Shown: positions 1 through 8,684 of the stretch, piece by piece
Position numbering within the stretch: the stretch's first letter is position 1
Layout of the letters: each line of letters starts with the position of its first letter
Assembly (NCBI GenBank): GCA_003164785.1
Contig: PLUE01000023.1
Location: 1-63,702 of the forward strand
Direction: 5' to 3'
Source of the DNA: Gammaproteobacteria bacterium
Lineage (GTDB): Bacteria > Pseudomonadota > Gammaproteobacteria > Steroidobacterales > Steroidobacteraceae
Length of the DNA stretch: 63,702 nucleotides
The notes under the pieces: model-generated
The model's input: the letters and a program-made list of their open reading frames with translations, nothing else
Told to the model about the DNA's origin: nothing
Databases searched by the model: none
Position numbers and translations under genes: made by a program

Positions 1-1217
1 CGCAGTACTTCCAGAACTTCATGGCGGCGCGGGCCCAGGTGCGTGAAGCGCGTGCCGGCTATTTTCCCACCGCAACCCTCGCTCCCGCGGCCACCCGCAC
101 CGGACTGGGCTCGGTCGCCGAAGGTGCCTCCACGGGCACCGGCGGGACGGCGTCCGCTTCGACGCCCGGAGTCACTGTCAACGATTTTTCACTGCCGTTC
201 GACGTCTCCTGGGAACCGGATCTCTGGGGCCGCATCCGCAATACGGTACGCGAATATCGGGCCGCCGCGCAGGTCAGCGCCGCGGATCTCGAGAACGAGC
301 GCCTCACGGAGCAGGCCGATCTTGCGGTGTATTATTTCGAACTGCGCGGGCAAGATGCGCTGCAGGATCTGTACGACCGCACCGCCGCCGCCGACCGCGA
401 GTCCCTGGCCCTGACCCGCGCCCTGTTCGAGACCGGCGTCGGCGGCGCGGAGGACGTCGCGGCGGCCGAGGTGACGCTCGCGAACGCGGAAGCCGCGGCA
501 ATCGGCATCGCTACGAACCGCGCCGTCTACGAGCACGCCATCGCGACGCTGATCGGCAAGGCCGCTTCGGACTTTTCGATGCCGGTGAAAATCCTCTCGA
601 CGCCGGTTCCGGCCATACCCGTCGGGGTGCCCTCTCAGCTGCTGCAGCGCCGTCCGGACATCGCGGCGGCGGAGCGCACCATGGCGCAGGCGAACGCCCT
701 CATCGGCGTCGAGACGGCGGCTTATTATCCGACCCTGAACCTTACCGGCAGCGGGGGTGTGCAATCGCCGGCGATCGCTCAGTTGTTGACGGTGCCGGCA
801 CTGGTCTGGTCGGTCGGGGCGTCGGCCTCCGAGACGATCTTCGACGGCGGGCTGCGCAAGGCGACGATGGCCCAGTACACGGCGATTTATGATGCCGACG
901 TCGCCGCCTACAAGCAGACCGTGTTGAACGCGTTTCAACAGGCGGAGGACGGCATCGCGACGCTGCGTGTGACATCGAGACAGATCGCGAAGCAAGATGC
1001 GGCCGTCCGCTCCGCTCAGCGCTACGTCGACATTGCGACGGCCCGGTATCAGACGGGTCTCGATCCCTACCTGGACGTGATCACGGCGCGAATGATTCTG
1101 TTGGGCGATCAGCAGACCTTGGTCACGCTGCGCGTGGGCGAGATAGCGGCGGCCGTGCAGTTGATTCAGGCGCTCGGCGGCGGATGGACCGTCGCGCAGC
1201 TCCCTTCGGTGAAGTGA
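1..1217 (+). CDS. Outer-membrane efflux channel, NodT/TolC type, 5' end missing
   Basis: This is the C-terminal part of an RND-type outer-membrane factor, the channel that lets a tripartite pump discharge across the outer membrane. The frame is open from base 3, before the first Met at 21, so the start and the signal/lipobox lie outside the window. The two internal repeats of the family are visible, including LLQRRPDIAAAERTMAQANA and AAYYPTLNLTGSGG, followed by GLDPYLDVITAR near the end. About 400 residues remain of a usual 450-500. The matching adaptor and pump are presumably upstream. Family assignment is firm; substrate is not knowable from this fragment. Confidence 0.85.
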   Translation, partial: QYFQNFMAARAQVREARAGYFPTATLAPAATRTGLGSVAEGASTGTGGTASASTPGVTVNDFSLPFDVSWEPDLWGRIRNTVREYRAAAQVSAADLENERLTEQADLAVYYFELRGQDALQDLYDRTAAADRESLALTRALFETGVGGAEDVAAAEVTLANAEAAAIGIATNRAVYEHAIATLIGKAASDFSMPVKILSTPVPAIPVGVPSQLLQRRPDIAAAERTMAQANALIGVETAAYYPTLNLTGSGGVQSPAIAQLLTVPALVWSVGASASETIFDGGLRKATMAQYTAIYDADVAAYKQTVLNAFQQAEDGIATLRVTSRQIAKQDAAVRSAQRYVDIATARYQTGLDPYLDVITARMILLGDQQTLVTLRVGEIAAAVQLIQALGGGWTVAQLPSVK

Positions 1218-1315
1218 GGTGGTTGAGCAAGCGGTCTTGGCATGACGTTGCTGAGTGTCGGCCGGCGAATACATCGTCAGATTCCGCCAGGTTTGAGAGG
1301 GCGAACTCCCGGGCG

Positions 1316-1624
1316 CTACAACGAGAAGCCCGGATATACGAAGGCGCTGCGAATGGTCTCGGCGTCTTTTTCGGATACACCGCTGGCGCGCAAGGTCTCG
1401 TGCCACGTCGCCTCGATTTGCGCCCTCATGTTGTTGACGATCTTTTCGGCTTCGCCCATATCGAGCAGAAAGCGTGCATGCTGCGAGAGTATGTTCTTCG
1501 CATTGGCGTAGCGGCCCATATCGCCGCAGTCCAACGCGAGGTCGCGGCGTTCCATGCTCACGGGCACTGATGGCGTGAGGTCATAGGCGGGCGAGAGGTT
1601 CCAGTTCCTGTCCACGCAAGAAAC
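1316..1624 (-). pseudogene. HipA-family kinase, C-terminal remnant
   Basis: About 100 codons encode the C-terminal end of a HipA-like serine/threonine kinase toxin. The segment WNLSPAYDLTPS, then GDMGRYANAKNILSQ and FVYPGFSL at the end, are typical of that domain tail. HipA proteins are normally about 400-440 residues, and no kinase core or HipB-type antitoxin gene lies upstream. The only possible starts are internal (GTG at 1615). It reads as the debris of a lost toxin-antitoxin locus rather than a working gene. Confidence 0.65.
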
Positions 1625-1683
1625 GCCAGCTCACCCGGTGAAATCCACCGGAGGAGGCGCGTTATCTTGGCGCCGGATAATAG

Positions 1684-2385
1684 CTACGTCTTGACGGAAA
1701 CCACGACTCCCGTGGTTCTGGTGAAAATTGCAGTCAACAAAGACGCATGTACCTCGACGCGTCGTCCGTTGCTTCGGCACTCGACCACCATGGCGAGGAT
1801 GTCGAAAAGAGGCCCAATGATGCGAATCACCTGATGCCGCGCCATGTCCATGTCGGTGATGATGCTAACGCCGATCATGGATAGATCGCGTAACTGTGCC
1901 GTGCGAGCCGCCACGTGCCAAGCCGCGAGGAAGGTGATGGATTCCGAGCGCGACATGCGCGGCGCCGCGCGCCGGCCAAAGAAATCATCTGTTCCGGGCG
2001 GGCGCGCCGGCGGCGGCGCTAAGGGGCTATCGCACTGGTGGCATCGAGTCTTGGCATCGATGTCTGCGGACACGCGTGCGCAGCAGAACGGACAAGTCGC
2101 CGGCACGATGGCTTTGCGCGATGTTGCCATCACCGCGGTGCGCAAGCTGTTGCGCCCGGGCGGCTGGGAACCGCGGTGCTCTCCGTCGTACTTGGCGCGC
2201 TTGGTCGGATCACCCAGCACGGCGTAGGCTTCATTGATTAGCGCGGCACCGGCCGTATCTCCCCCTAAATCCGGATGCATGCGCAGCTTCGACATCATCG
2301 TTCGGTAACTTGCGGTGATTACCTGCCCAGGCGCTTCCGGCTGGACGTACAGAATCCGATAATAATTCCGCCTATTAACTCCCAT
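1684..2385 (-). CDS. J-domain / zinc-ribbon / PilZ-like protein
   Basis: The product is 233 residues if it starts at the ATG at 2385, which begins MGVNRRNYYRILYVQPEAPG. Residues 8-75 form a J domain with the HPD motif (MHPDLGGD), which stimulates the ATPase of an Hsp70. Around residues 95-120 is a four-cysteine ribbon, CPFC...CHQC. The C-terminal 100 residues resemble a PilZ domain: LRDLSMIGVSI fits the (D/N)xSxxG element, but the upstream arginine motif is weak (RMSR). The frame is open further upstream but that part looks unlike protein. The architecture suggests a co-chaperone whose action responds to cyclic-di-GMP or another ligand. That is inference. Confidence 0.6.
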   Translation of the reverse strand: MGVNRRNYYRILYVQPEAPGQVITASYRTMMSKLRMHPDLGGDTAGAALINEAYAVLGDPTKRAKYDGEHRGSQPPGRNSLRTAVMATSRKAIVPATCPFCCARVSADIDAKTRCHQCDSPLAPPPARPPGTDDFFGRRAAPRMSRSESITFLAAWHVAARTAQLRDLSMIGVSIITDMDMARHQVIRIIGPLFDILAMVVECRSNGRRVEVHASLLTAIFTRTTGVVVSVKT

Positions 2386-2957
2386 GGTAGGTGCCTTCGC
2401 GGTGCGCTGAGCCGATGGTGTTTTGGCCGTTGCCGACTCGATGATCGGCGCGACCGACACACACGAGTTGGGCAGTCCCAGCATTGCGGGACATCGGATT
2501 CAGGAGTATCTGATCCCAAACGACGGTGTACGTCCAAGGCTGGGCCGACCGCCGCACTCGCCTCTCATCCATCATCATCGCGACACTCCTCGGCTACGTG
2601 CCACTGGCAATGCCGCGCCTGCGGACGCTGCTTCGGCGAGCGCCAACGCGGCGAGTACGAGGCGGCTGGAACGTTTCATGGAATAACTATCCGCATTGAA
2701 GTCGAATTAAGCCTGTGCGGTAAGCCTAACCGACAGGAGGTAATTGGCGATCCGCGGATGTACGTAGATGGATGTAACGTGGCGCTACCAGAATAGTTGG
2801 CGGCGATGCAGGCAGGCGGGTGAGTCGGGGCGATCGGCTCGTCGTACGCGCGAAGATGCCGCGATAGGTACATCCACGGATCGCGGAATCGGCGGCCGGC
2901 GACCAGCATCACGAATGCGTTAATTCAAATTCCATATTTCCATCAAAGGAGAGCTTT
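2386..2957. other. 572-base intergenic region with a long inverted repeat
   Basis: No gene is recognised between the divergent J-domain gene and hsp20. The stretch must hold both promoters. It contains a 17-base inverted repeat with one mismatch, arms 2747-2763 (GCGATCCGCGGATGTAC) and 2868-2884 (GTACATCCACGGATCGC), 104 bases apart. Confidence 0.5.
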
Positions 2958-3401
2958 ATGAGTCTTATTCGTTGGTCGCCGTTCGGCGAAGTGACTACCG
3001 CCTTCGATCGGCTTGTGCCGAGCGAGTTCATGAACTGGCCGCGCCTCTCGATGGGCAATGGCCAGAAGGTCGAATGGGCACCGTCCGCGGATATCAGTGA
3101 AACCGACAAGGAATACCTGATACGCGCGGAGTTGCCGGCCGTCAAGAAAGAGGATGTAAAGGTCAGCTACGAGGATGGGGTAATCACCATTAAAGGTGAA
3201 CGAAAGCAGCAAAAGGACGAGAAGACCGAGAAGTTTCATCGCGTCGAGAGCTTCTACGGCAGCTTCGAGCGCGGATTCTCTCTCCCCGACAATGTGGATG
3301 CGGATAAGATTCATTGCGAAAGCAAGGACGGCATTGTTACCGTCCACATCCCTAAGACCGAGTCGGTGAAGCCGAAAGCAAAGCAGATCGCCGTACAATA
3401 A
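2958..3401 (+). CDS. Hsp20 small heat-shock protein
   Basis: This 147-residue ATP-independent chaperone binds unfolding proteins in the cytoplasm and holds them for refolding by DnaK/ClpB. The start at 2958 has a strong ribosome site (AAAGGAGAG, 2945-2953). The alpha-crystallin domain spans roughly residues 40-140: ADISETDKEYLIRAELPAVK opens it, and GSFERGFSLPDNVDADKI leads into its end. Full length for the class. It is monocistronic, closed by the terminator just downstream. The neighbours (J-domain protein, BON protein, FtsH) suggest a stress-protection island. Confidence 0.95.
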   Translation: MSLIRWSPFGEVTTAFDRLVPSEFMNWPRLSMGNGQKVEWAPSADISETDKEYLIRAELPAVKKEDVKVSYEDGVITIKGERKQQKDEKTEKFHRVESFYGSFERGFSLPDNVDADKIHCESKDGIVTVHIPKTESVKPKAKQIAVQ

Positions 3402-3417
3402 GGCGGCACGCGTCGAG

Positions 3418-3452
3418 AAAGGAACGGCGGCAGTATTGCCGCCGTTCCTTTT
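3418..3452 (+). terminator. Rho-independent terminator of hsp20
   Basis: A perfect 12-base stem, GGAACGGCGGCA / TGCCGCCGTTCC (3421-3448), with a GTAT loop is preceded by AAA and followed by TTTT. The A and T flanks make it usable in both directions, so it may also stop transcripts running in from the minus-strand side. Confidence 0.92.
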
Positions 3453-3497
3453 GGTAGAACTACTTAAACCGCAAGTGCAGTCTTCACACCGTCACTG

Positions 3498-4148
3498 TTA
3501 TTGAATGGTCAGCCTGTTTTCGACGTTGGCAACTCCGGGGGCGCCCCATGCAGCCCGTGCGGCATCGTCGTGTTCCTGCCACGTATGAACATGTCCCTTC
3601 AACGTGACGGTTGACCTGTCGACCTTCACTTCAATATGCTCGGCGTCCAAGACGGCCTGGCGCTTGAATGCATCTTCGATTTTCTGCTTCACATCGCCTG
3701 CCTTGATGGCTGAGGTCACCACGATATTATTCGTGACCCCTTTGACGCCCATCAGGTATCGTACGGCATTTTCAGCTGATGTTCTTTGAAACCCGAAGCT
3801 GACTTTTCCGCTGAGCGTGATCCAGCCGTCTTGCACGACCGGCTTGATCTGCGTGTCGCTGATTGCCACGTTCCAGCGCATAGCATTGGCGGCGGCCTCC
3901 GCAATGTCAGTATCCGTGCGAACGCCCGTCAGAGGCATCGACACCTTCAGTTCATTGGCGATGGCTCTTACGCCGATCACCCGCTTGGCGACATCCTCAG
4001 CCGCCCAGCGACCCGAGTAGTGAGGTACCTCACCCGCCAGGGTCACGATTCCGTCATTGACGATGACGCCAATGTGCTTGTCATCTACGCTGGGATCCCA
4101 CTGCAACTCCAATTCCACATCACGCCGAATGTCTGCATCAGTTTTCAT
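3498..4148 (-). CDS. Triple-BON-domain protein
   Basis: The product has 216 residues. Three BON repeats occupy about residues 1-70, 75-145 and 150-216; each contains the pattern V.(D)GWITL(S)GKV or its variant, e.g. NDGIVTLAGEV, QDGWITLSGKV and DRSTVTLKGHV. BON domains bind phospholipid or other ligands and are common in OsmY-like stress proteins, but no signal peptide is seen here, so it may be cytoplasmic. The start at 4148 is chosen for its AGGAG site at 4155-4159; the open frame extends upstream without a better start. Function beyond stress association is not known. Confidence 0.85.
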   Translation of the reverse strand: MKTDADIRRDVELELQWDPSVDDKHIGVIVNDGIVTLAGEVPHYSGRWAAEDVAKRVIGVRAIANELKVSMPLTGVRTDTDIAEAAANAMRWNVAISDTQIKPVVQDGWITLSGKVSFGFQRTSAENAVRYLMGVKGVTNNIVVTSAIKAGDVKQKIEDAFKRQAVLDAEHIEVKVDRSTVTLKGHVHTWQEHDDAARAAWGAPGVANVENRLTIQ

Positions 4149-4577
4149 GTAAGTATCTCCTAACAATGGTTCGAATAAGGGTGCCGACGCATCTGAACTC
4201 ATTCGCGGATGTTTGCTCATTCGGAGGAGATCATTGCTATTTGTTTTTCCCAGCGACGAACTCAGTGCGCCCATATTCAATACTCGCCGAACAGCGGCAT
4301 GTGCACCAGTAGTGGTTTCCGCAGTCGACTGCTTGTATTGCGTAAGAGTCGCGGGATGGCCTGCCGAAACCACCTGGGCGCTATCGTCATCCTGGTGCAA
4401 ATCGACAACGGTGGGTGGCGATGCCCGATTGCCGGCCGCAAACCTCATTTTTTGGATTTTGTGGAGTTCGCCCAGCCATCAATCCGTTCCCGGCATGCCA
4501 TAGGTAGATCCCCTTGCTGTGCAAACGAGAGATCTATCACATTATCGTCTCTCATCCACCAACGGAGCTATTGGGCA
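4149..4577. other. 429-base gap with no recognisable gene
   Basis: Open frames run through this gap on both strands, but none gives a protein I recognise and none has a credible ribosome site. It separates the divergent BON and nucleotidyltransferase genes and should contain their promoters. Confidence 0.4.
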
Positions 4578-5549
4578 ATGCGCAATTTGGGAAACACGTG
4601 GGCCATTGTCTTGGCGGGCGGTGAGGGAAGCCGCTTGCACAGCTTGACGACCACTTCGTCGGGCGTTGCCGTCCCAAAACAGTTTTGTTCATTGCGCGGG
4701 GGCCAATCACTGATGGTCGAGGCACTCAAGAGAGCCGAATCGGTGGCTGCCGCCGACCGCATCTGCCCTGTCGTCTCGGAGCGCCATCGATGCTGGTGGG
4801 AGCCCGCGCTGTCCCACTTGCCCCGAGCGAACGTCATCGTCCAACCCGACAATCGGGGCACGGCGATAGGAATCCTGCTTCCGCTCCTATACGTCCTGCA
4901 CCGTGATCCAGAGGCGCGCGTCGTCCTGTTGCCGTCCGATCATCATATTCGCGAGGAGCATATTCTCGCAGCGGCAATGCAAGCGTCGGCTAGGGAACTC
5001 GTTGAGCGGCGGGACCATATCCTCCTTATTGGAATTGCTCCGGATGAGGCGGATCCGGAACTCGGTTATATCGTCCCTGGCATTGGAGACCGGACTACGT
5101 CTATGGTTGATCGATTCGTCGAGAAACCGAACCGCTTATCGGCCCGGTCTCTGGTCGATGGCGGCGCGTTGTGGAACACGTTCATCGTGGCTGCAAGCGG
5201 CGCTGCGCTGTTGCGGCTGTTTGTCAATCGAATGCCGCTGGTGGTGGCCCTCTTGGAGGCTGCCGTTGCGCAAAGCCCTGATCCCATTGATCCGTCACAA
5301 GCGATGTTCGATGCCTACACAAAATTGCCGATAGTCGACTTTTCCCGTGAAGTCCTCCAAGGGGCGGAGCCCATGCTGCGAGTGATGGAAGCCGCTCGTT
5401 GTGGATGGAGCGATCTGGGAACTCCTCGGCGGCTTGCACAAACTTTGAAGAGGCTCCCGCCTACCTGTCATTCGTCAGATTATTCCCTCGATGCATTGGC
5501 AGGGATATTGAATCTAGCGGCTCAAGCGGCTCGACTGCGGACCGCATAA
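4578..5549 (+). CDS. Mannose-1-phosphate guanylyltransferase-like nucleotidyltransferase
   Basis: The enzyme should transfer GMP from GTP to mannose-1-phosphate, making GDP-mannose for polysaccharide or glycolipid synthesis. At 323 residues it is the nucleotidyltransferase domain only, without the isomerase half of AlgA/ManC. The nucleotide-binding loop VLAGGEGSRL is at the N terminus, followed by PKQFCSL; LPSDHHI and FVEKPN are also present. The ATG at 4578 with an upstream GGAG (4564-4567) is preferred; the frame is open upstream to 4209 but encodes nothing family-like. It stands alone, so its pathway is not shown by neighbours. Confidence 0.8.
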   Translation: MRNLGNTWAIVLAGGEGSRLHSLTTTSSGVAVPKQFCSLRGGQSLMVEALKRAESVAAADRICPVVSERHRCWWEPALSHLPRANVIVQPDNRGTAIGILLPLLYVLHRDPEARVVLLPSDHHIREEHILAAAMQASARELVERRDHILLIGIAPDEADPELGYIVPGIGDRTTSMVDRFVEKPNRLSARSLVDGGALWNTFIVAASGAALLRLFVNRMPLVVALLEAAVAQSPDPIDPSQAMFDAYTKLPIVDFSREVLQGAEPMLRVMEAARCGWSDLGTPRRLAQTLKRLPPTCHSSDYSLDALAGILNLAAQAARLRTA

Positions 5550-5577
5550 CCGCCGGCACTCTCAATTACCGCTAACA

Positions 5578-5735
5578 GTGAGACACCTGGCGCAGGCGGC
5601 GCAGGCCGCGCACCTGGACAGCCTGTTCGTCGCGGACAGCCTGACTCTCTCCGGCGAGCCGTGGGAGCAGTGCGCCGAGGCTCTCGCCGTGACTCCGGTA
5701 CGCTTCGATGCGGATCACGCCGAGCTGCTTGCGAG
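5578..5735 (+). pseudogene. Possible flavin monooxygenase fragment
   Basis: About 50 codons starting with GTG read VRHLAQAAQAAHLDSLFVADSLTL, split here only by eye, and resemble the N-terminal helix and strand of bacterial-luciferase-like (LLM) monooxygenases. The frame continues only into the antisense of merR, where resemblance ends. No ribosome site is obvious. I regard it as a possible scar; the match rests on about 24 residues. Confidence 0.25.
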
Positions 5736-6200
5736 TCATGACCTGGCAGCGAGGCGATCCGCGCTCAAAGCACCGATGATCGGACACGGCTCCGCCGTCG
5801 CCGTATTTTCACATTTGCAGAGCAACCCAGACAGCACCTTCTCCATCTGCTGTAACGTCGCGAGCTTCTCGCGGATACTGATCAATCGGGCTCCGGCAAT
5901 TTTGCGAATGGCCGCCCGACTGCCGCCTTGCTCCAAACACAGCAGTTCGCGGATTTCCTCGAGACTGAAGCCAAGTTCTTGCGAACGCTTGATGAACCGG
6001 ATCCGGTCGATCGTCGCGATCGGGTAGCGGCGCACACCGGCACCGCCATTTGGGACAGCCAACAGACGCCGTCGCTGGTAGTACCGTATGGTTTCGACCC
6101 CCACCTCGGCCGCCCGGGCGAGCCTCCCAATGGTCACTGCGGCCGCATCTGAGCGGAATGGGATTTGAGCTGGAACCCGACTGGCGGCTGTTTTGGGCAT
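5736..6200 (-). CDS. MerR-family metal-sensing regulator
   Basis: The 154-residue regulator has an N-terminal winged HTH (TIGRLARAAEVGVETIRYYQ, about residues 23-42), a dimerisation helix and a metal loop. Cys128, Cys130 and Cys139 (CKC...CPIIGAL) have the same spacing as the C-terminal cysteines of mercury MerR. The third mercury ligand, in the dimer helix, is not in its usual place (Ser94), although Cys88 lies nearby. It probably twists the promoter between it and the ATPase gene to activate the copper operon. Its own ribosome site (GGAG, 8 bases upstream) lies within the operator, allowing autoregulation. The sensed metal, Cu/Ag or Hg, is uncertain. Confidence 0.85.
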   Translation of the reverse strand: MPKTAASRVPAQIPFRSDAAAVTIGRLARAAEVGVETIRYYQRRRLLAVPNGGAGVRRYPIATIDRIRFIKRSQELGFSLEEIRELLCLEQGGSRAAIRKIAGARLISIREKLATLQQMEKVLSGLLCKCENTATAEPCPIIGALSADRLAARS

Positions 6201-6203
6201 AAC

Positions 6204-6235
6204 TTGACTCCGTACCTAGGTACGGAGCCTAGACT
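6204..6235 (+). promoter_or_regulatory. MerR-type operator/promoter of the copper operon
   Basis: The -35 TTGACT (6204-6209) and -10 TAGACT (6230-6235) are 20 bases apart, longer than the normal 17, as in MerR-activated promoters. The spacer is filled by a perfect 20-base palindrome, CTCCGTACCTAGGTACGGAG (6208-6227). The half-site CCGTAC/GTACGG resembles mercury mer operators. Transcription would start near 6242. Confidence 0.92.
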
Positions 6236-6273
6236 ACCCTATGCCGCCCGTACAGCATGCCGGAGGACAGTCC

Positions 6274-8682
6274 ATGACGCCGCCAACCCAAAAACCTTGT
6301 TGCTGTGTACCGGCGACCAATGACTCTGATAGCACAAAGGGAGGGGTGGCGGCTAACGCTACCGGCCAAACCCGTGATCCCGTGTGTGGCATGGTCGTGG
6401 ACCCTGCCACTGCGAAGCATCGGGCGGAGCACGACGGGCAGACCTACTATTTCTGTTGCGACGGTTGCAAGGCGAAGTTTCTGGCGGATCCCACTCGGGT
6501 TCTGAAACCTGCCGACAAAGGCGTCCCTAGGGTGCCGGAAACTCCGGCGGCACCCCTAACTGCGGGCACGATCTACACCTGTCCGATGCACCCCCAGATC
6601 CGGCGTAATGCGCCCGGTAGTTGTCCCATCTGCGGCATGGCGCTCGAACCGGAAGGCATTCCGGACGCCGAAGGCACAAATCCTGAACTCAAGGATATGA
6701 CCCGCCGATTCGTGATCGGTGCGGTACTCGCGACACCGCTCTTTATCTTGGAAATGGGCGCCCACCTTGGGCTGTTGAACATGGAACGTTTCGTGTCCAT
6801 GGCGGCGTCGCTGTGGATTCAGTTTGCCCTTGCAACACCCATCGTGTTCTGGTGCGCGTGGCCCTTCTTTCAACGAGCGTGGGCATCGGTTCTCAACCGA
6901 TCGCCCAACATGTTCACGTTGATCGCCTTGGGAGTGGGCGCGGCCTATGTGTACAGTTTGGCCGCCACTTTCGCCCCCGGACTATTTCCGGCAGGCCTTC
7001 GTCAGCACGGCGGCATGATCCCGGTCTACTACGAGGCTGCGGCGGTGGTGACGGTCCTCGTGCTGCTGGGTCAAGTGCTCGAATTGCGCGCAAGGGAGAA
7101 GACCGGCGGCGCCATCCGTGCACTCCTGAAGTTGGCGCCCAAGACGGCGCGGCGCCTTCGTGCGGATGGTACCGACGAGGAGGTGTCCCTCGATCAAGTC
7201 CACGTCGGCGATCAACTGCGGGTGCGCCCCGGTGAAGCGGTTCCGGTAGACGGGTCGGTGACGAAGGGATCGAGCTCTGTCGATGAATCGATGGTGACGG
7301 GCGAGTCCATGCCGGTGGAGAAGACGCTGGCGGCAAAGGTCATCGGCGGTACCATCAACGGCACCGGTGCCCTGGTAATCACCGCGGAGAAAGTCGGTGC
7401 CGACACCATGCTGTCCCGGATCGTACACATGGTGGCCGACGCGCAGCGCAGCCGGGCGCCCATCCAGCGGCTGGCCGACTCGGTCGCGGCGTGGTTCGTT
7501 CCAGCTGTCATGGCCTCGGCGGCCCTGGCATTTGCGGCCTGGATGATCTGGGCACCGGCTCCGGCGCTGGGCCTGGCCGTCGTTGCCGCCGTGTCCGTGC
7601 TCATCATCGCGTGTCCCTGTGCGCTCGGACTCGCCACCCCGATGTCCATCATGGTCGGCGTGGGCAAGGGCGCAAGCGCTGGCGTTCTCATCAAGAATGC
7701 CGAAGCGCTCGAGCGCTTCGAGAAGGTCGATACCTTGGTGGTGGATAAGACCGGAACGCTCACCGAAGGCAAACCTCGTGTCACGGCGGTCGTGCCGGCT
7801 GCCGGTTTCGATGAATCCACCGTCCTCTCATTCGGCGCCAGCCTGGAAAAATCCAGCGAACATCCGCTTGCAGCCGCTATCTTGAGCGCGGCCGCGGACC
7901 GTAAGGTGGCCCTGCAGGAAATCACGAACTTCACGTCCGTCACCGGCAAGGGCGTGACCGGGAGCATCGGAGGTCGGCAGGTGGCCGTAGGCAATGCGGC
8001 GCTGCTCAAGGACCGTGGGGTGGCGAGCACCGAGCTCGAGGCTCGCGCCGAGGCCCTGCGCAAGGACGGTGCCACGGCCCTCTTCGTGGCGGTCGATGAT
8101 AAGCCGGCAGGCATCATCGCCGTCGCTGATCCGATCAAGGCGACCACCATGGCCGCGCTCGACGCGCTACGCGCTGAGGGGATGCGAATCGTCATGTTGA
8201 CGGGCGACAACCGAACCACGGCGCAGGCGGTCGCAGAGAAGCTCGGGATCACCGAAGTGGAAGCGGACGTACTGCCCGAGCAGAAGAACGCCATCGTTCG
8301 CCGTCTCAAAAGTGAGGGCCGTGTGGTCGCGATGGCCGGAGATGGCGTCAACGACGCCCCCGCGCTTGCCGAGGCTGATGTCGGTATCGCGATGGGTACG
8401 GGAACCGATGTCGCCATGCAAAGTGCCGGCCTCACGCTCGTCAAAGGCGACCTCGCCGGCATCGCGCGCGGGCGGGCCTTGAGCCGTGCCACCATGCGCA
8501 ACATCCGCGAAAACCTCGTGCTGGCGTTCGTTTACAACGTCATCGGGATTCCGGTGGCCGCCGGTGTGTTGTATCCGGCATTTGGACTACTCTTAAGCCC
8601 CATCATTGCGGCGGCGGCCATGAGTTTGAGCTCCGTCTCGGTGATCGGCAACGCGCTCCGACTGCGGATCACCCGAATATAA
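6274..8682 (+). CDS. copA: Copper/silver-exporting P1B-type ATPase
   Basis: The protein uses ATP to push Cu(I) or Ag(I) out of the cytoplasm. In order it has a Cys-rich start (CCCV), a YHS domain ([16 protein letters not shown]), a heavy-metal-binding domain ([20 protein letters not shown]), eight expected membrane segments, the actuator motif TGES, the transport motif CPC (about residues 447-449), the phosphorylated DKTGT (Asp about 491) and the GDGVND hinge. The ATG at 6274 is chosen because GGAGGA lies at 6262-6267; the earlier ATG at 6241 falls at the predicted transcript start. It is the first gene of the MerR-controlled operon. Confidence 0.93.
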   Translation: MTPPTQKPCCCVPATNDSDSTKGGVAANATGQTRDPVCGMVVDPATAKHRAEHDGQTYYFCCDGCKAKFLADPTRVLKPADKGVPRVPETPAAPLTAGTIYTCPMHPQIRRNAPGSCPICGMALEPEGIPDAEGTNPELKDMTRRFVIGAVLATPLFILEMGAHLGLLNMERFVSMAASLWIQFALATPIVFWCAWPFFQRAWASVLNRSPNMFTLIALGVGAAYVYSLAATFAPGLFPAGLRQHGGMIPVYYEAAAVVTVLVLLGQVLELRAREKTGGAIRALLKLAPKTARRLRADGTDEEVSLDQVHVGDQLRVRPGEAVPVDGSVTKGSSSVDESMVTGESMPVEKTLAAKVIGGTINGTGALVITAEKVGADTMLSRIVHMVADAQRSRAPIQRLADSVAAWFVPAVMASAALAFAAWMIWAPAPALGLAVVAAVSVLIIACPCALGLATPMSIMVGVGKGASAGVLIKNAEALERFEKVDTLVVDKTGTLTEGKPRVTAVVPAAGFDESTVLSFGASLEKSSEHPLAAAILSAAADRKVALQEITNFTSVTGKGVTGSIGGRQVAVGNAALLKDRGVASTELEARAEALRKDGATALFVAVDDKPAGIIAVADPIKATTMAALDALRAEGMRIVMLTGDNRTTAQAVAEKLGITEVEADVLPEQKNAIVRRLKSEGRVVAMAGDGVNDAPALAEADVGIAMGTGTDVAMQSAGLTLVKGDLAGIARGRALSRATMRNIRENLVLAFVYNVIGIPVAAGVLYPAFGLLLSPIIAAAAMSLSSVSVIGNALRLRITRI

Positions 8683-8684
8683 GG

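Noticed and set aside
189..1406. A 405-codon minus-strand open frame opposite the efflux gene
   Set aside because: It is antisense to a clear outer-membrane factor and its Arg/His-rich translation matches no fold; long shadow frames are common at this GC content.
6241..6273. ATG 6241 as start of the copper ATPase
   Set aside because: It coincides with the predicted transcript start and has no ribosome site; ATG 6274 follows GGAGGA.
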